This document shows, one piece after another, positions 8,567-17,474 of a stretch of DNA of 64,000 nucleotides. Each line of letters begins with the position of its first letter. Position 1 is the stretch's first letter. The stretch spans positions 1-64,000 of the forward strand of contig NZ_AZEB01000002.1 in assembly GCF_001434135.1 (NCBI RefSeq), written 5' to 3'. A model generated the notes under the pieces. The model made no database searches. It had not been told where the DNA came from and worked only from the letters and a program-made list of their open reading frames with translations. The DNA comes from Lentilactobacillus kisonensis DSM 19906 = JCM 15041. GTDB taxonomy: Bacteria; Bacillota; Bacilli; Lactobacillales; Lactobacillaceae. A program made the translations under genes and the position numbers.

Positions 8567-9496
8567 AAACTGGTTTGTTTTCGGATAGTGGTCAAGCAGT
8601 TCCGGCAATGAGAAGCTGAAGACTTGATTTGAATCGTGATACGTGAAGAAGTAGGTTTGATTTGATGTGTCAAGAATTGAAATGTAATGCGTATAGTTAA
8701 AATTGGGGTGGTCGTTCATCGTTGGTTGATATGGGATGGCAACTGCGTTTAAAATATTAAACAGTCGGTTGCGGGCCGCAAATTGATTTGGAAGGGTCGC
8801 ACTTCCCAATTTGATAATAGCAGCTTCCAGAAAACGTGACGTTGGCGTGTTGGTAGCGGCTGGCACCCGTTGAGTTAGGACAATCTGGTGGGCCTTTTGT
8901 TTTAAGGCACTGATGGTAGGTGAGACTGCTAACCGTTGCTGAAATCGTTTCATGTGTTCTGGATAGGTTGGTGAATTTGTCAGTACGCCGATTGAATCAG
9001 CAATAACCTCAACGCCATTAATGGTTGGTTCAACGATTAACGTCCGGCCAGTTTGATCAGCTAGGATCCAGTGAAACGCAAAGACTTCATTGCCAGCCAG
9101 CCAATTTTTACCAATAAGGGCAATGCGATCTAGGTCGGCGATGACTTCAGCGATGGAAATATGCTCACCAAGAACCCAGGGGAGAAAGTCCTGAGGGGTT
9201 AAGTTTAGCTTACCCGAAACAGCCTTCTTTAGGTAATGTGCTTTTATCGGGAACATCAATTCGGCACAGCTTAGCCCGGCGGTATTGACACCATCGGCAA
9301 TAAGAATATGAGTATTGCCAACGTGACGCCCACCCCCAACGTAAGGATAAATTAACTTGCGGGTACCTGATAGCGCCGTTTGATAACTGGTGGAATTGAT
9401 TAGTGTTGGGTGCCACTTAGCGCGGACCGGAAAATCCATGGTGCGGCCAAGGAGGACATGCTGGTTTTCAGATTGTAAGGTTAGACTGGTACACAT
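8558..9496 (-). CDS. Choloylglycine hydrolase-family (Ntn) amidase
   Basis: A 312-residue protein beginning MCTS, so that removal of Met exposes the nucleophilic Cys2 of this N-terminal-nucleophile family. Also visible are LLGRTMDF (oxyanion/active-site Arg and Asp), DGVNTAGLS and GVLTNSPTY with the conserved Asn. Family members hydrolyse conjugated bile salts, penicillin V or N-acyl homoserine lactones, and substrate cannot be set from motifs. A second member lies at 42253-43236, so these may have different specificities. GGTGATC precedes the ATG weakly. Confidence 0.85.
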   Translation of the reverse strand: MCTSLTLQSENQHVLLGRTMDFPVRAKWHPTLINSTSYQTALSGTRKLIYPYVGGGRHVGNTHILIADGVNTAGLSCAELMFPIKAHYLKKAVSGKLNLTPQDFLPWVLGEHISIAEVIADLDRIALIGKNWLAGNEVFAFHWILADQTGRTLIVEPTINGVEVIADSIGVLTNSPTYPEHMKRFQQRLAVSPTISALKQKAHQIVLTQRVPAATNTPTSRFLEAAIIKLGSATLPNQFAARNRLFNILNAVAIPYQPTMNDHPNFNYTHYISILDTSNQTYFFTYHDSNQVFSFSLPELLDHYPKTNQFLA

Positions 9497-9534
9497 GGGA
9501 TCACCTCATTTACAACATTTAAGAAACATGATAA

Positions 9535-9951
9535 ACATAGTGGCAACGTGCGAAAATAAGCAGAGACTTGCACTTAAGTCACCTCCGACTCAAACCCAGG
9601 ATTTAGAAGCTTTTAGGCAACATAGTGGTAACGTGCGAAGCCAAGCAGAAACCTGCACCTAAGCCTCTTTCACCAAAAATCCAAGCCCGGGATTTCTAGC
9701 TTTTTGCAACATTGAGAAACATGATCGGGCAACATAGTGGTAACGTGCGAAAATAAGCAGGGACTTGCACCTAAGTCACCTCCGACTCAAACCCAAACCT
9801 GGGGTTTAAATTTCTAGGCAACATAGTGGAGACGTGCTGCACCAAGCAGAAACCTGCACCTAAGTCTCTTCCACCAAAAATCCAAGCCCGGGATTTCTGG
9901 TGGAAGAGACTTAGGCACCGGTTTCTAAGCGCTTGGCTTCGCACTCGACTC
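9535..9951 (+). repeat. Cluster of about four hairpin elements, three of them decayed
   Basis: The segment carries repeated AACGTGCGAAAATAAGCAG-like starts near 9545, 9630, 9745 and 9830. Only the last copy keeps both sides, with arms AGAAACC/GGTTTCT, CTAAGTCTCTTCCACC/GGTGGAAGAGACTTAG and AATCC/GGATT. The three others have lost their 3' arms and restart with AACATAGTGGTAACGTG-type joints. The cluster occupies this gene-free gap. Confidence 0.7.
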
Positions 9952-9999
9952 TAAAATAGTGTAAACTAAACTCAATAACAAGTAAAAAGGGGAGTAATT

Positions 10000-10623
10000 A
10001 TGAAATCCGCCTGGAATTTAATTGGGATGGCCTTTTGGCTTATCTTGTTGGTATATTTGGTCTGGATGATCCACGACATGCGGGCTCGTCGGCTGAAATT
10101 GATTGTCACAACCAAGAAAAGCTTTACGTGGCCAAACTTTGGCGTCTCGTGTGCCGAACTGGTTGTGTTTTTGCTGGCGCTTTGGGGGATGTCTTACGCC
10201 ACATTTTTCCAAGACGTTGCCAAAATGGACAAGAACCGGATCACCACTAGTTATAGTTACAAACCACTGATTATTCGGTACAAGAATGATCGCTCTGACT
10301 ATGTTGAAGTTCAAAACGGTTCTGGTAGAAATCCAATTCAAAACTATACATATTACGTAGAAGGCCGCAAATACCAGGTTGATAGTCTAAACGCAACTGT
10401 GGTATATGGTAAGAGTAATTTGAACCTGCAAGCAGAGACGTATAAATGGAACAAAGAATGGTTAGACCATTTGGATAGCCGCTATCAACACGCATGGGTG
10501 GCAACGGTCACGGCGACGTATAAGAAAAATTGGTTTAATGGCATTGGCTTACACGCGGGTCGCCAAGCAAACCGATTTAGTTTGATTAGAATACCGGATC
10601 GGTCGTTTATGAAGGTAAAGTGA
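10000..10623 (+). CDS. Membrane-anchored hypothetical protein (LVIS_2131-like)
   Basis: A 207-residue protein with two membrane segments (about residues 8-25 and 50-68) enclosing a basic cytoplasmic loop (MRARRLKL), then a long extracytoplasmic domain rich in Tyr, Asn and Lys. It is preceded by GGGGAG 9 bases from the ATG. It resembles lactobacillar proteins I recall as LVIS_2131 family; no function is known to me. Its TGA stop is part of the AAGTGAGTGG end of the hairpin element that follows. Confidence 0.7.
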   Translation: MKSAWNLIGMAFWLILLVYLVWMIHDMRARRLKLIVTTKKSFTWPNFGVSCAELVVFLLALWGMSYATFFQDVAKMDKNRITTSYSYKPLIIRYKNDRSDYVEVQNGSGRNPIQNYTYYVEGRKYQVDSLNATVVYGKSNLNLQAETYKWNKEWLDHLDSRYQHAWVATVTATYKKNWFNGIGLHAGRQANRFSLIRIPDRSFMKVK

Positions 10624-10746
10624 GTGGAGCAAAGCGGTTAGACGCGGTCATATAAAGGACTCACCCCTAAAATCATGGGCTTGGATTTTAGGGGTGAGTC
10701 CTTTATATGTCTAGCGTCTGCTTTGCGGAGCTGTCCTAATCTATGA
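10617..10746 (-). repeat. Hairpin element with a very long perfect inner stem
   Basis: The inner part is an uninterrupted inverted repeat of about 25 bp (ATATAAAGGACTCACCCC... with GGGGTGAGTCCTTTATAT), separated by about nine bases. Outer arms AGCAAAGCGG and GCTTTGC also pair. The element overlaps the stop codon of the previous gene. A decayed fragment continues to about 10830. Confidence 0.8.
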
Positions 10747-10908
10747 GGGCTAAGGGACGAGATCTCAGTACATAAGGCACACAATTCGGGATGAAATTTT
10801 TGGTGGGAGAGACTTAGGTGCTTCTGGTCGTGGTGCTTCAGTGCAACCTTTTGTATTTCAAAATGATTTTAATCCACTATATCTAATCAATAAAATAGCC
10901 ATCACACC

Positions 10909-10941
10909 AAGTCACGGGCATTCATTCGCCGTGACTTTTTC
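10909..10941. terminator. Intrinsic terminator, possibly bidirectional
   Basis: AAGTCACGG pairs with CCGTGACTT across about 11 bases and is followed by TTT. It lies just beyond the 3' end of the minus-strand FAD-protein gene. Confidence 0.6.
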
Positions 10942-10998
10942 ATACACAAAAAAGCATCCCGCCCACTTGGCAGAGATGCTCAAAATTTACAAATTTAA

Positions 10999-12879
10999 TT
11001 AATTCATATCAACATCCTCAGCCGATTTTAACTCCAACACATTAGCAGCAATCTTATCAGCAGTTTGTAGATTAATATCATTGACGCCAGGACGAGGGCT
11101 CGCATTGGTCGCAAACCGCAAGCCTTCAAGTGGTATGCCCCAAATATAAACGTTGGGCTGCTGAGCGCCACCCTTATCAATAAGTTGATCGGAGTCAGGC
11201 TGAACGTCGACGGCTGCCAAACGAACATCTTTGTCGCCTATCAGTAACGTTTTTGTTCGGGCCAATTGATTATCAACCAAGGTTTCTAATAACGGATTAG
11301 CAGTGATATCTAAATCAGGTTTTGGAACCCGGGCTTCCACCAAGGAGGCTGATTTGAAGACATCTGTGTTTCGCTTAGGTGATGCGGTCACGAACCAACC
11401 ACTTTGGGTCTTGATTTTCATTCCTGGTGCCAAGATGGTAACGACCCCGCTTCGAATAAGGGCAGAGAGTTGCCGGCTTCGTAAAACGGGAGCTCCTACT
11501 GATAAGAAACTAATATCTGAGCTAAGCTTGTCCAAAAAGTTGTTAACATAATCTTCATTAGAAAAGCGGCCGGCAGCGATTATCCGTCTAAAAACGGGTC
11601 GGAAGTCTCGCAATAATTCGAGTGCAGACGATACTGGCCCTGTCTTAGACCCCTTTTCAGCGTCGGGGATTACCTGATTTAACCAGTTCACAATGACTGA
11701 CTGATAATCTTCAGTACCAACGACCTGAACGTCCTTAAAGGGGTTAACGATGTAATCCCAGTCAAAGATATCCTCTTCCTCAAAGCCAAAAGCGGCTAAA
11801 ACCGCAGGCCGGTTCTCAGAATTGATGAAGCGGTCCTTAAATTCAGTGACGCTTTTATAAGGAAACTTATCGTTGATCAAAAGGCTGTAATAAATGAGGT
11901 CAAGATCGAGTTTTAATAAGCGCATAAACTCGGCAAATGGCAGTTTACCATCTACGGAAGCCTTATCCATATTTTCGTCAGTTAAAAAGACCGGCTTGGT
12001 TTGTTCGCCATAACCTTTCTCGCTAATTGCTTTTGGATAGTATGGGATTCCGCGGCGCGAACCGGCAATGATCCGGGGTTCGCGGCCGGTTGGTTGGTAA
12101 GATAGGCTACCGTCATCGTTGTCCATGTAGGTGCCGCCCCGGCCAAGGGTCAACTCGGACACGTAGTCGTAAAAGCTGAGCCCAAGACCACGGATAATCA
12201 CACTTTCGCCAGCAGGGATGTCGTTTAAATTAGCATCACCCGGGTGAGTTGGTGAAATATAAGTCAATTTATTTTCCTGCGCGTAGGTTGCAAGCTTCTG
12301 TTCCTCGTCGTTGAGATAATTGTCCTGCTGCCCAAGGCTCATGACCACTTTATCAACCGTGAAGTTATCGCTATCAGTTATTAGCGTTATTTGGTTATTA
12401 GATTGATACTGAAGGCCATTAACGGTAACTTTTTTCAAGGTTACGTTGGCTTCGATTGGACACTGCTTGATGAGTTCTTTATAAAACCAATTGATGTAGG
12501 CGCCATATAAGACTCTAGGTGCATAGTCACGGCCATCTAAGTTGGTTGCGGCCGTTTTAATGGTTTCTGGATAATCGTTCGTTGTCAAATATTTTTGTGC
12601 CTCAGCGCTTGAAGACCATTCAAAAAGTGAGGGGCCATCAAACACACGACTCGTCATGTTAACCGATGCGTCAGTGAAGAGGGAAATCTGATCAGCTGGC
12701 GTATTCATGATTAATCCAGTCCACTGATCTTTACGCCAAACTCGGCCGCCAATCCCGTACGGGTCAAAAATGGTAATTGTCAGTTTCTCCTGTTGTTCAA
12801 AGCGATTTTTAAATTGATTAAGTAGTTGGGACGTCAAGACAATCCCGCGGGGCCCCGCACCAATGATTCCAACGTTCAT
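10999..12879 (-). CDS. FAD/NAD(P)-binding oxidoreductase-like protein
   Basis: A 626-residue cytosolic protein. The N-terminus is a dinucleotide-binding fold with GIIGAGPRG at residues 4-12 and an acidic ribose-binding residue after strand 2 (IFDPYG), as in FAD-NAD(P)-binding proteins of the PF13454 type. It is much longer than simple reductases and has a helical middle section. Last gene of a minus-strand operon nnrE-vanX-this gene (24-base gap to vanX). Family members are poorly characterised, so I infer a redox role without naming a substrate. Confidence 0.75.
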   Translation of the reverse strand: MNVGIIGAGPRGIVLTSQLLNQFKNRFEQQEKLTITIFDPYGIGGRVWRKDQWTGLIMNTPADQISLFTDASVNMTSRVFDGPSLFEWSSSAEAQKYLTTNDYPETIKTAATNLDGRDYAPRVLYGAYINWFYKELIKQCPIEANVTLKKVTVNGLQYQSNNQITLITDSDNFTVDKVVMSLGQQDNYLNDEEQKLATYAQENKLTYISPTHPGDANLNDIPAGESVIIRGLGLSFYDYVSELTLGRGGTYMDNDDGSLSYQPTGREPRIIAGSRRGIPYYPKAISEKGYGEQTKPVFLTDENMDKASVDGKLPFAEFMRLLKLDLDLIYYSLLINDKFPYKSVTEFKDRFINSENRPAVLAAFGFEEEDIFDWDYIVNPFKDVQVVGTEDYQSVIVNWLNQVIPDAEKGSKTGPVSSALELLRDFRPVFRRIIAAGRFSNEDYVNNFLDKLSSDISFLSVGAPVLRSRQLSALIRSGVVTILAPGMKIKTQSGWFVTASPKRNTDVFKSASLVEARVPKPDLDITANPLLETLVDNQLARTKTLLIGDKDVRLAAVDVQPDSDQLIDKGGAQQPNVYIWGIPLEGLRFATNASPRPGVNDINLQTADKIAANVLELKSAEDVDMN

Positions 12880-12903
12880 ATTCCTTACTCCTAGTTTCTA
12901 TTA

Positions 12904-13467
12904 TTAGTAGTCTTTTGGATCAACTTCCAGAGGGCCGAATTTATCTGCATCAACATCCCGAAAGTCCCACCATTCATTTTCATAGCCAGTAAATCCAGCC
13001 GCCGTCATCGCATTCGTTAAAGTATCATAATTTTTCTGGGCCGCTGGTGTCCATGAGGCGTATTCGCTCCGTTTGGCTAAGCCGGTAAAATCATCGAATG
13101 GGGTTGGCATTTCAAGGTTGTTGCCAGCCATGTCGGTTAGCGTCAGATCAAAAGTAACCCCCTTTTGATGGCTAAAGTTTGGATCGGGTTCGGCTACCCA
13201 AATCGGATCAGGGTAGACTTCAAATAGCTTTCGCTGAGCATAGGTTGGTCGGTATGCATCCCAAATTCTGAGACGATAATCCTGTTGCTTTAAGGCCTTA
13301 CTTGCCGCAGCGAGCTTATTGACCGTATCAATTCGAGAGATTGCTTGATCAAAATCATAAACGACTTGGTGAGTAAAGTTGTCAGTGGTTGCGTATTTCA
13401 AATCAACAATAATATCTGGGTCAACATCGTGCACGTTAACGTATCCTTGATCCTTTTTGCTTGCCAT
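12904..13467 (-). CDS. VanX/DdpX-like D-Ala-D-Ala dipeptidase with a changed zinc ligand
   Basis: A 187-residue M15D peptidase-like protein. Visible: AYRPT with the conserved Arg73; SHQKGVTFD giving zinc ligands His100 and Asp107; and ENEWWDF giving catalytic Glu165. The third ligand position (His in VanX, EWWH) is Asp168 here. The start at 13467 is set by AGGAGG 7 bases upstream. No signal peptide, so cytoplasmic. In lactobacilli that build D-Ala-D-Lac precursors such an enzyme would clear D-Ala-D-Ala. The Asp might still bind metal, so activity is uncertain. Confidence 0.83.
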   Translation of the reverse strand: MASKKDQGYVNVHDVDPDIIVDLKYATTDNFTHQVVYDFDQAISRIDTVNKLAAASKALKQQDYRLRIWDAYRPTYAQRKLFEVYPDPIWVAEPDPNFSHQKGVTFDLTLTDMAGNNLEMPTPFDDFTGLAKRSEYASWTPAAQKNYDTLTNAMTAAGFTGYENEWWDFRDVDADKFGPLEVDPKDY

Positions 13468-13525
13468 GATGGCACCTCCTGGTAAGTTCAGCACTAAACA
13501 AGTTACTCTAATAATAGGTTAATAT

Positions 13526-14173
13526 TTATTCATTATCAAATGAGTTGCCTTTATAAATGCCAATATCGTCAATAAATAGCTTGCCGGTGTATTTGTCAGC
13601 ACCGGGTTTGACCATGCCGGCCTTAGCGTAAGCGATCGTTGAAGTCGAGGTAGCTTCAATGGCGGTTCCCATGGCTTCACCAGTGTCGCCGTTCAAACCA
13701 GACGGAATATCAATCGCATGAATGTTAGCCGTTGAAGCGTTGGCTTTATCGATCACGGTCGCAAAGTCGCCACCGACATTTCGTGAAAGGCCGCTGCCAA
13801 ATAGTCCGTCAACGAGGGTGGTGTACTTATTGAAGTCATCACTCATAAATGCCTTAGGAATTTGGTAGTAGTCACAAATTTTTTGCTGATTAACGTGGTC
13901 CTCGCTGGCGTGATCAGGGTTGCCAACCGTGACGATGGAGACGTCGTAGCCGTGGGTGCACAGTAGCCGGGCAACAACCAACCCGTCACCGCCATTATTG
14001 CCGGTTCCAGCTAGAATGAGCACTTTCCCTAAATCAAGTGCTGGGTTATTTAACATATCTTCATAAATTTTAAGACCAGCTCGTTCCATTAAGACCATGG
14101 AAGGGATACCGATCTTGTTGATTGTTTTATCGTCTAATTCGCGTGATTCTGCGACGGAAATTGTTTGTACCAT
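13526..14173 (-). CDS. NAD(P)H-hydrate epimerase
   Basis: A 215-residue YjeF_N-domain protein that epimerises damaged NAD(P)H hydrates so that the dehydratase can repair them. Diagnostic features are the N-terminal SVAESRELD helix, MERAG, the glycine-rich GTGNNGGDGLVVAR loop near residue 57-70, and AIDIPSGLNGDTG near residue 155. The C-terminal dehydratase domain found in bifunctional Nnr proteins is absent. First gene of the minus-strand operon with vanX; AGGAGG lies 8 bases upstream, and a hairpin element abuts the SD. Confidence 0.9.
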   Translation of the reverse strand: MVQTISVAESRELDDKTINKIGIPSMVLMERAGLKIYEDMLNNPALDLGKVLILAGTGNNGGDGLVVARLLCTHGYDVSIVTVGNPDHASEDHVNQQKICDYYQIPKAFMSDDFNKYTTLVDGLFGSGLSRNVGGDFATVIDKANASTANIHAIDIPSGLNGDTGEAMGTAIEATSTSTIAYAKAGMVKPGADKYTGKLFIDDIGIYKGNSFDNE

Positions 14174-14193
14174 GAATAAATGCCTCCTAATGT

Positions 14194-14427
14194 AAAAGTG
14201 AGCGGAACAAAGCGGTTAGAGTGCGGAACCAAGCGGTTAGAGACTGGAGCCTAAGTTTTCTCCGCCAGAAATCCTGGGGTTGGATTTTTGGCGGAGAAGG
14301 CTTAGGTGCAAGTCTCTGCTTGGTGTAGCACATTTCTGCAATGTTGCCAAGGAACAGAAATCCCTGTTTTGGGATTTTTGGTTGAGGTGGCTTAGGCGCA
14401 GGTTTCTGCTTTGCGCAGCTGTCCTAG
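14194..14427 (-). repeat. Two joined hairpin elements upstream of nnrE
   Basis: Read on the minus strand the elements end with CGCTCACTTTTACATT, then AGGAGG of nnrE. The first copy has arms TTCTCCGCC/GGCGGAGAA. The second (about 14331-14427) retains only part of the left side and ends CAGCTGTCCTAG. Confidence 0.75.
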
Positions 14428-14655
14428 AATCAAAACATCATTCACGTATATGTTCATCTAATTGGCGCTGAAATGCAAGAAATAAACCGTTAGGAAAATT
14501 AATGTTACTATATATTATATGAAAGTAGTGAAAGGGATGGCTGTCTTAGGTGGGAGAATCGCTGTAGTATGCCTAAGTTAAAATTAGCTAGCTGTGTTTA
14601 CACGGTGCGCAAGACTAATTGCCATTCACTTAAAAATAGTTGATGAGGTGAGACT

Positions 14656-14985
14656 ATGTCACTGGATTATCCAGAAAACATGCATGAATTTGAAGATAAG
14701 TTTGCAATTGAAAAGGCCCGTCACCCGGAAACAACCAGGGAGGGCCTAATGAAACAGGTAATTGAAGATGCTTTTCAAGGTTATTTGGATGAGGCTGAAG
14801 AGGGCCATTACGATACTGGTAAGTTGGTCGGCAAGGAGATCGAGGTCTATGGGCTGAAGAAGGAACTCCTCAAGAAGATCAACCCAATTGGCGATTCTTT
14901 TGAAGCAGACTTTCAAGCCGATGGCAACAAGCTCATGTGGTACTTAGAAGACCAAGCTGACCGCGTTGCCCGTGAATTTTCCTGA
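14656..14985 (+). CDS. Hypothetical acidic helical protein
   Basis: A 109-residue soluble protein, acidic and predicted mostly helical, with no recognisable motif. GAGGTGAG lies 6 bases before the ATG. It is the last chromosomal gene before the tRNA-Arg attachment site. Between it and nnrE (14428-14655) is a stretch with no supportable gene apart from an SD-poor leader. Function unknown. Confidence 0.7.
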   Translation: MSLDYPENMHEFEDKFAIEKARHPETTREGLMKQVIEDAFQGYLDEAEEGHYDTGKLVGKEIEVYGLKKELLKKINPIGDSFEADFQADGNKLMWYLEDQADRVAREFS

Positions 14986-14994
14986 AGTTTGCGG

Positions 14995-15023
14995 TTGTGT
15001 TAATATTCAGAATTCGCTATAAT
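14995..15023 (+). promoter_or_regulatory. tRNA-Arg promoter
   Basis: TTGTGT (14995-15000), a 17-base spacer and a perfect TATAAT (15018-15023) lie 14 bases before the tRNA 5' end. Confidence 0.75.
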
Positions 15024-15036
15024 AGTATCTTGTAAG

Positions 15037-15108
15037 GCGTCCTTAGTGTAATGGATAGCACATGAGATTTCGGTCCTCATGATCCGAGTTCGACTCTCGG
15101 GGGACGCA
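15037..15108 (+). tRNA. tRNA-Arg (predicted anticodon TCG)
   Basis: The cloverleaf folds with acceptor GCGTCCT/GGGACGC (one T-G pair), D-stem GTGT/GCAC with AATGGATA loop, T-arm CCGAG-TTCGACT-CTCGG and discriminator A. CCA is not encoded. The anticodon loop reads TTTCGGT, giving TCG at 34-36 with a purine at 37; base pair 31-39 is an A-C mismatch. Its 3' half is the integration site of the adjacent mobile element and is regenerated by the element. Confidence 0.88.
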
Positions 15109-15114
15109 TAGGTG
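15062..15114 (+). repeat. attL: 53-bp core direct repeat in the tRNA 3' half
   Basis: Starting ATGAGATTTCGG and ending ACGCATAGGTG, this segment is identical to 25635-25687. It spans from the anticodon stem to six bases beyond the tRNA end, the usual target of tyrosine integrases. Confidence 0.93.
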
Positions 15115-15193
15115 TGAAACGTTGTTATACCAAGCAGTCAAAGACTACTTGATGTATCTAAAAAGTAAAAATTGATTGGCGCTTGTCTAAATC

Positions 15194-15216
15194 CATGACG
15201 AGAATCATGACGAGTT
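15194..15216. repeat. Probable integrase arm-type site, left end
   Basis: Two copies of TCATGACGAG (first preceded by C) separated by AA; the whole 23-bp segment is identical to 25517-25539 near the other end. Paired identical repeats just inside both att cores suit arm-binding sites of a lambda-type integrase. Confidence 0.65.
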
Positions 15217-15237
15217 TATGAGAGTATCTTTCATTGG

Positions 15238-16505
15238 TCAGTAAAGCTGTTTAAGCTTACTGGCTTTTTCTTTTGCTCTCATGAGTTGGCCTTCAAACTT
15301 ATTGAAAGTTGATAACGTGACAATCGCTGGAGTATCAACGTAATCCTTAGTGGTTTTCGTGTCGGAGTGAGTAAGCGCCTTCGAAATCTCTTCCATAGAG
15401 GCGCCACCTTGGTGAGCAATTGTCGCAAAGGTGTGTCTTAAGGCATGGGGATGCGTTTTAGTTAACTCAGGGTGCCGCTTCGGATGGTCTTAAGCCGGTT
15501 ATTCAAGTAGAACGGATTTACCGGTTGGTTAACTTGACCTCTAGCATTTGTATAGGTGAATACAAATTGTTGTGGTGTGATATTAATACCAGTCGCAGTT
15601 AACTGTTGACATTGCTTGGTCTTCCAAACACGTAAAAGTAATACTAATTTGTGGGTGATTTTAAACCTAGTCTGTTTTCCTTCCTTAGTTGGTTGAAGGT
15701 TGCCGTTTTCATCCAAGCTGTGAATGATGTCGATATAGCCTTGTTCTAAGCTGATGTCAGACCATTGAAGGCCGTACGTCTCAGATTTTCTATCACCAAT
15801 GAATAAGGTTAGGAAGAACATCACATAATCTTGAAGACAGAGCTGCTGACTCTGGTAATCATATTCAACTGCATTCAACCAGTCGAGCAGTTCATTGACT
15901 GTCAGCGCATCCCCGCCGCTAACTTCACGATGTCGTTTTAACTGAATCTTTCTGGTTGCCGGTACGCGATGAATCTCAGGACTGATATTGTCTGAATTCA
16001 AATACTTCCTATATTTGGCTTCTGCAAAGACTTGACTAGTGTAGCTAGACAACTGCTTTACATTGGCAAAAGTGATTGCGTGTTGACTCAGTTTATCAAT
16101 GACTAGTGACGGATTGTTGTTAAGCTCAATTAACGTGTAGCTTCCGAATAACGGAAGGATGTGCAGCCGAAACAGCCTCTGGGTTAAATTTGATGTTGAT
16201 AAACGGGGAACTTGTCCCGCATGACCGGTTGAACCGGATAAATAAGCTGGTAACCAATCCTTTTTATAGAAGTCTTCGAAAGTGATGGCCGAGTTATGAA
16301 CAGCTAAGTTGGAGACCTTGCCCATCCTGGCCTGACTAATTTGGTTAAGATAGTTGGTCTCAAGCTCGTGGGCTTTCAGCTTAGTTTTAACGACTTGGGC
16401 GAGTCTGCTATGACTCACGCCCAATGCCTGACGGACATCACTAGGAATGTAAACATTAACTTGATATGAACCTGATTTTGTTTTACTGATTGACACATTA
16501 TTCAC
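15238..16505 (-). pseudogene. Tyrosine recombinase (integrase), frameshifted
   Basis: The first 343 or so codons (from 16505) give an SAM-like-N/core-binding region and the catalytic N-half with Arg in GDRKSETYGLQW. Near 15470-15482 the frame shifts: the original frame runs into a stop at 15462. The other frame continues with KRHPELTKTHPHALRHTFAT, then LTHSDTKTTKDYVDTP, supplying the HxLRHT box, second His and the Tyr nucleophile, ending at 15238. An intact protein would be about 420 residues. It is either a true inactivating indel or a sequencing error in the ACCATCCGAAGCGG stretch. The gene is immediately 3' of the tRNA. Confidence 0.88.
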
Positions 16506-16669
16506 CTCATTAGAGAGGCGAATTAGCTAAGTCAGATTAATTATAACCCACAGGTTAAGTGTTGACCGTCTGTAAAAAGTAAAATTCGTGATTGTTTAAG
16601 GTGGTCAACCATGGCTCATAGTGGCTGGACACAATCATCAGTTGTAACAAAAAACTTTTGAATCCCTTT

Positions 16670-17017
16670 TCATTTGGTGAGAAGTTCAATAATATCAAGC
16701 ATTCTTTGCGCTAATACATCCCTTTTATCAGGGCTTATCTCATTTAACTTGTTGATTAGCAATCGTTCGTGACTAGTTAATGTCGATTCCAAACTACTTT
16801 TGGAATTTGTCCCAGCTAAAAAATCACTTGCGGTTGTTCCAAACGCTTGTGCAAGTTTTAAAAGGGTGTCAACGCTAATGTTTTGACGACTACCATTCTC
16901 AAGCTTCGATAGGTAATTGACAGATAGGCCGCTCAACTCTGCCAATGTGTCTTGTGTAATGTGCAGTTGCTTCCGTCTTTCTTTGATTAACTTGCCTATA
17001 TCTAAATTCTCCGTCAT
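16670..17017 (-). CDS. Xre/CI-type transcriptional repressor
   Basis: A 115-residue protein with an N-terminal helix-turn-helix at about residues 9-65 (RKQLHITQDTLAELSGLSVNYLSKLENG, read in segments) followed by a short helical tail. GAGGTGA precedes the ATG. Placed divergently from the cargo cassette with a 130-base shared control region, exactly where element or phage repressors sit. It probably represses the rightward promoter at 17075-17103 and keeps the element quiescent. Confidence 0.87.
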   Translation of the reverse strand: MTENLDIGKLIKERRKQLHITQDTLAELSGLSVNYLSKLENGSRQNISVDTLLKLAQAFGTTASDFLAGTNSKSSLESTLTSHERLLINKLNEISPDKRDVLAQRMLDIIELLTK

Positions 17018-17074
17018 TTAAAATCACCTCAATAACTGAGCCTAAAGGATTTAAGAAAAATCCAGAAGTGACTA

Positions 17075-17103
17075 TTGTCAAGCGGAACTAGCTGGACTAG
17101 AAT
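17075..17103 (+). promoter_or_regulatory. Sigma-A promoter of the element cargo cassette
   Basis: TTGTCA (17075-17080), 17-base spacer, TAGAAT (17098-17103), in the divergent region between the repressor and the first cargo gene. Confidence 0.6.
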
Positions 17104-17152
17104 ATAAGGTAAGGCTAACATGTGGGTTACTTTAATATGATGAGGAAAGAGG

Positions 17153-17314
17153 ATGACCATAATGAGTGAAGGCAAAAAGACATGGATTGTTTTTCTTACT
17201 GGCGCATTAAGTTACTTCGTTCTTCCTGTAGGATTCTTTGGAGGCATAATTCTAGGCGCTATTGTTTATGGACTATTGACTGCCATCTATGGTACAGAAG
17301 AGAAGTCTAAATAG
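17153..17314 (+). CDS. Small two-helix membrane peptide
   Basis: A 53-residue protein (50 if the second ATG at 17162 is used). It has a charged start (EGKKT), one long hydrophobic stretch of about 35 residues that can form two membrane helices around a glycine-rich turn (GFFGGIILG), and a charged tail (TEEKSK). AGGAAAGAGG lies upstream of both possible starts. First gene of the rightward cassette. Function unknown; holin-like or toxin-like peptides share this size and shape, but nothing in the sequence proves that. Confidence 0.6.
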   Translation: MTIMSEGKKTWIVFLTGALSYFVLPVGFFGGIILGAIVYGLLTAIYGTEEKSK

Positions 17315-17474
17315 AACGGGAAGAATGTACCTGCAATAATCACAAATGCAAAGACTGGTTCCTGAATGCAGAATTAATGCAGTTGAGATGAAACACGGAA
17401 GTGTCTGTATGATGGCTTTTACGGATAACAAAGTGAGGATTACAAAATACATAAATTATACTGAGGTGTTAGGA

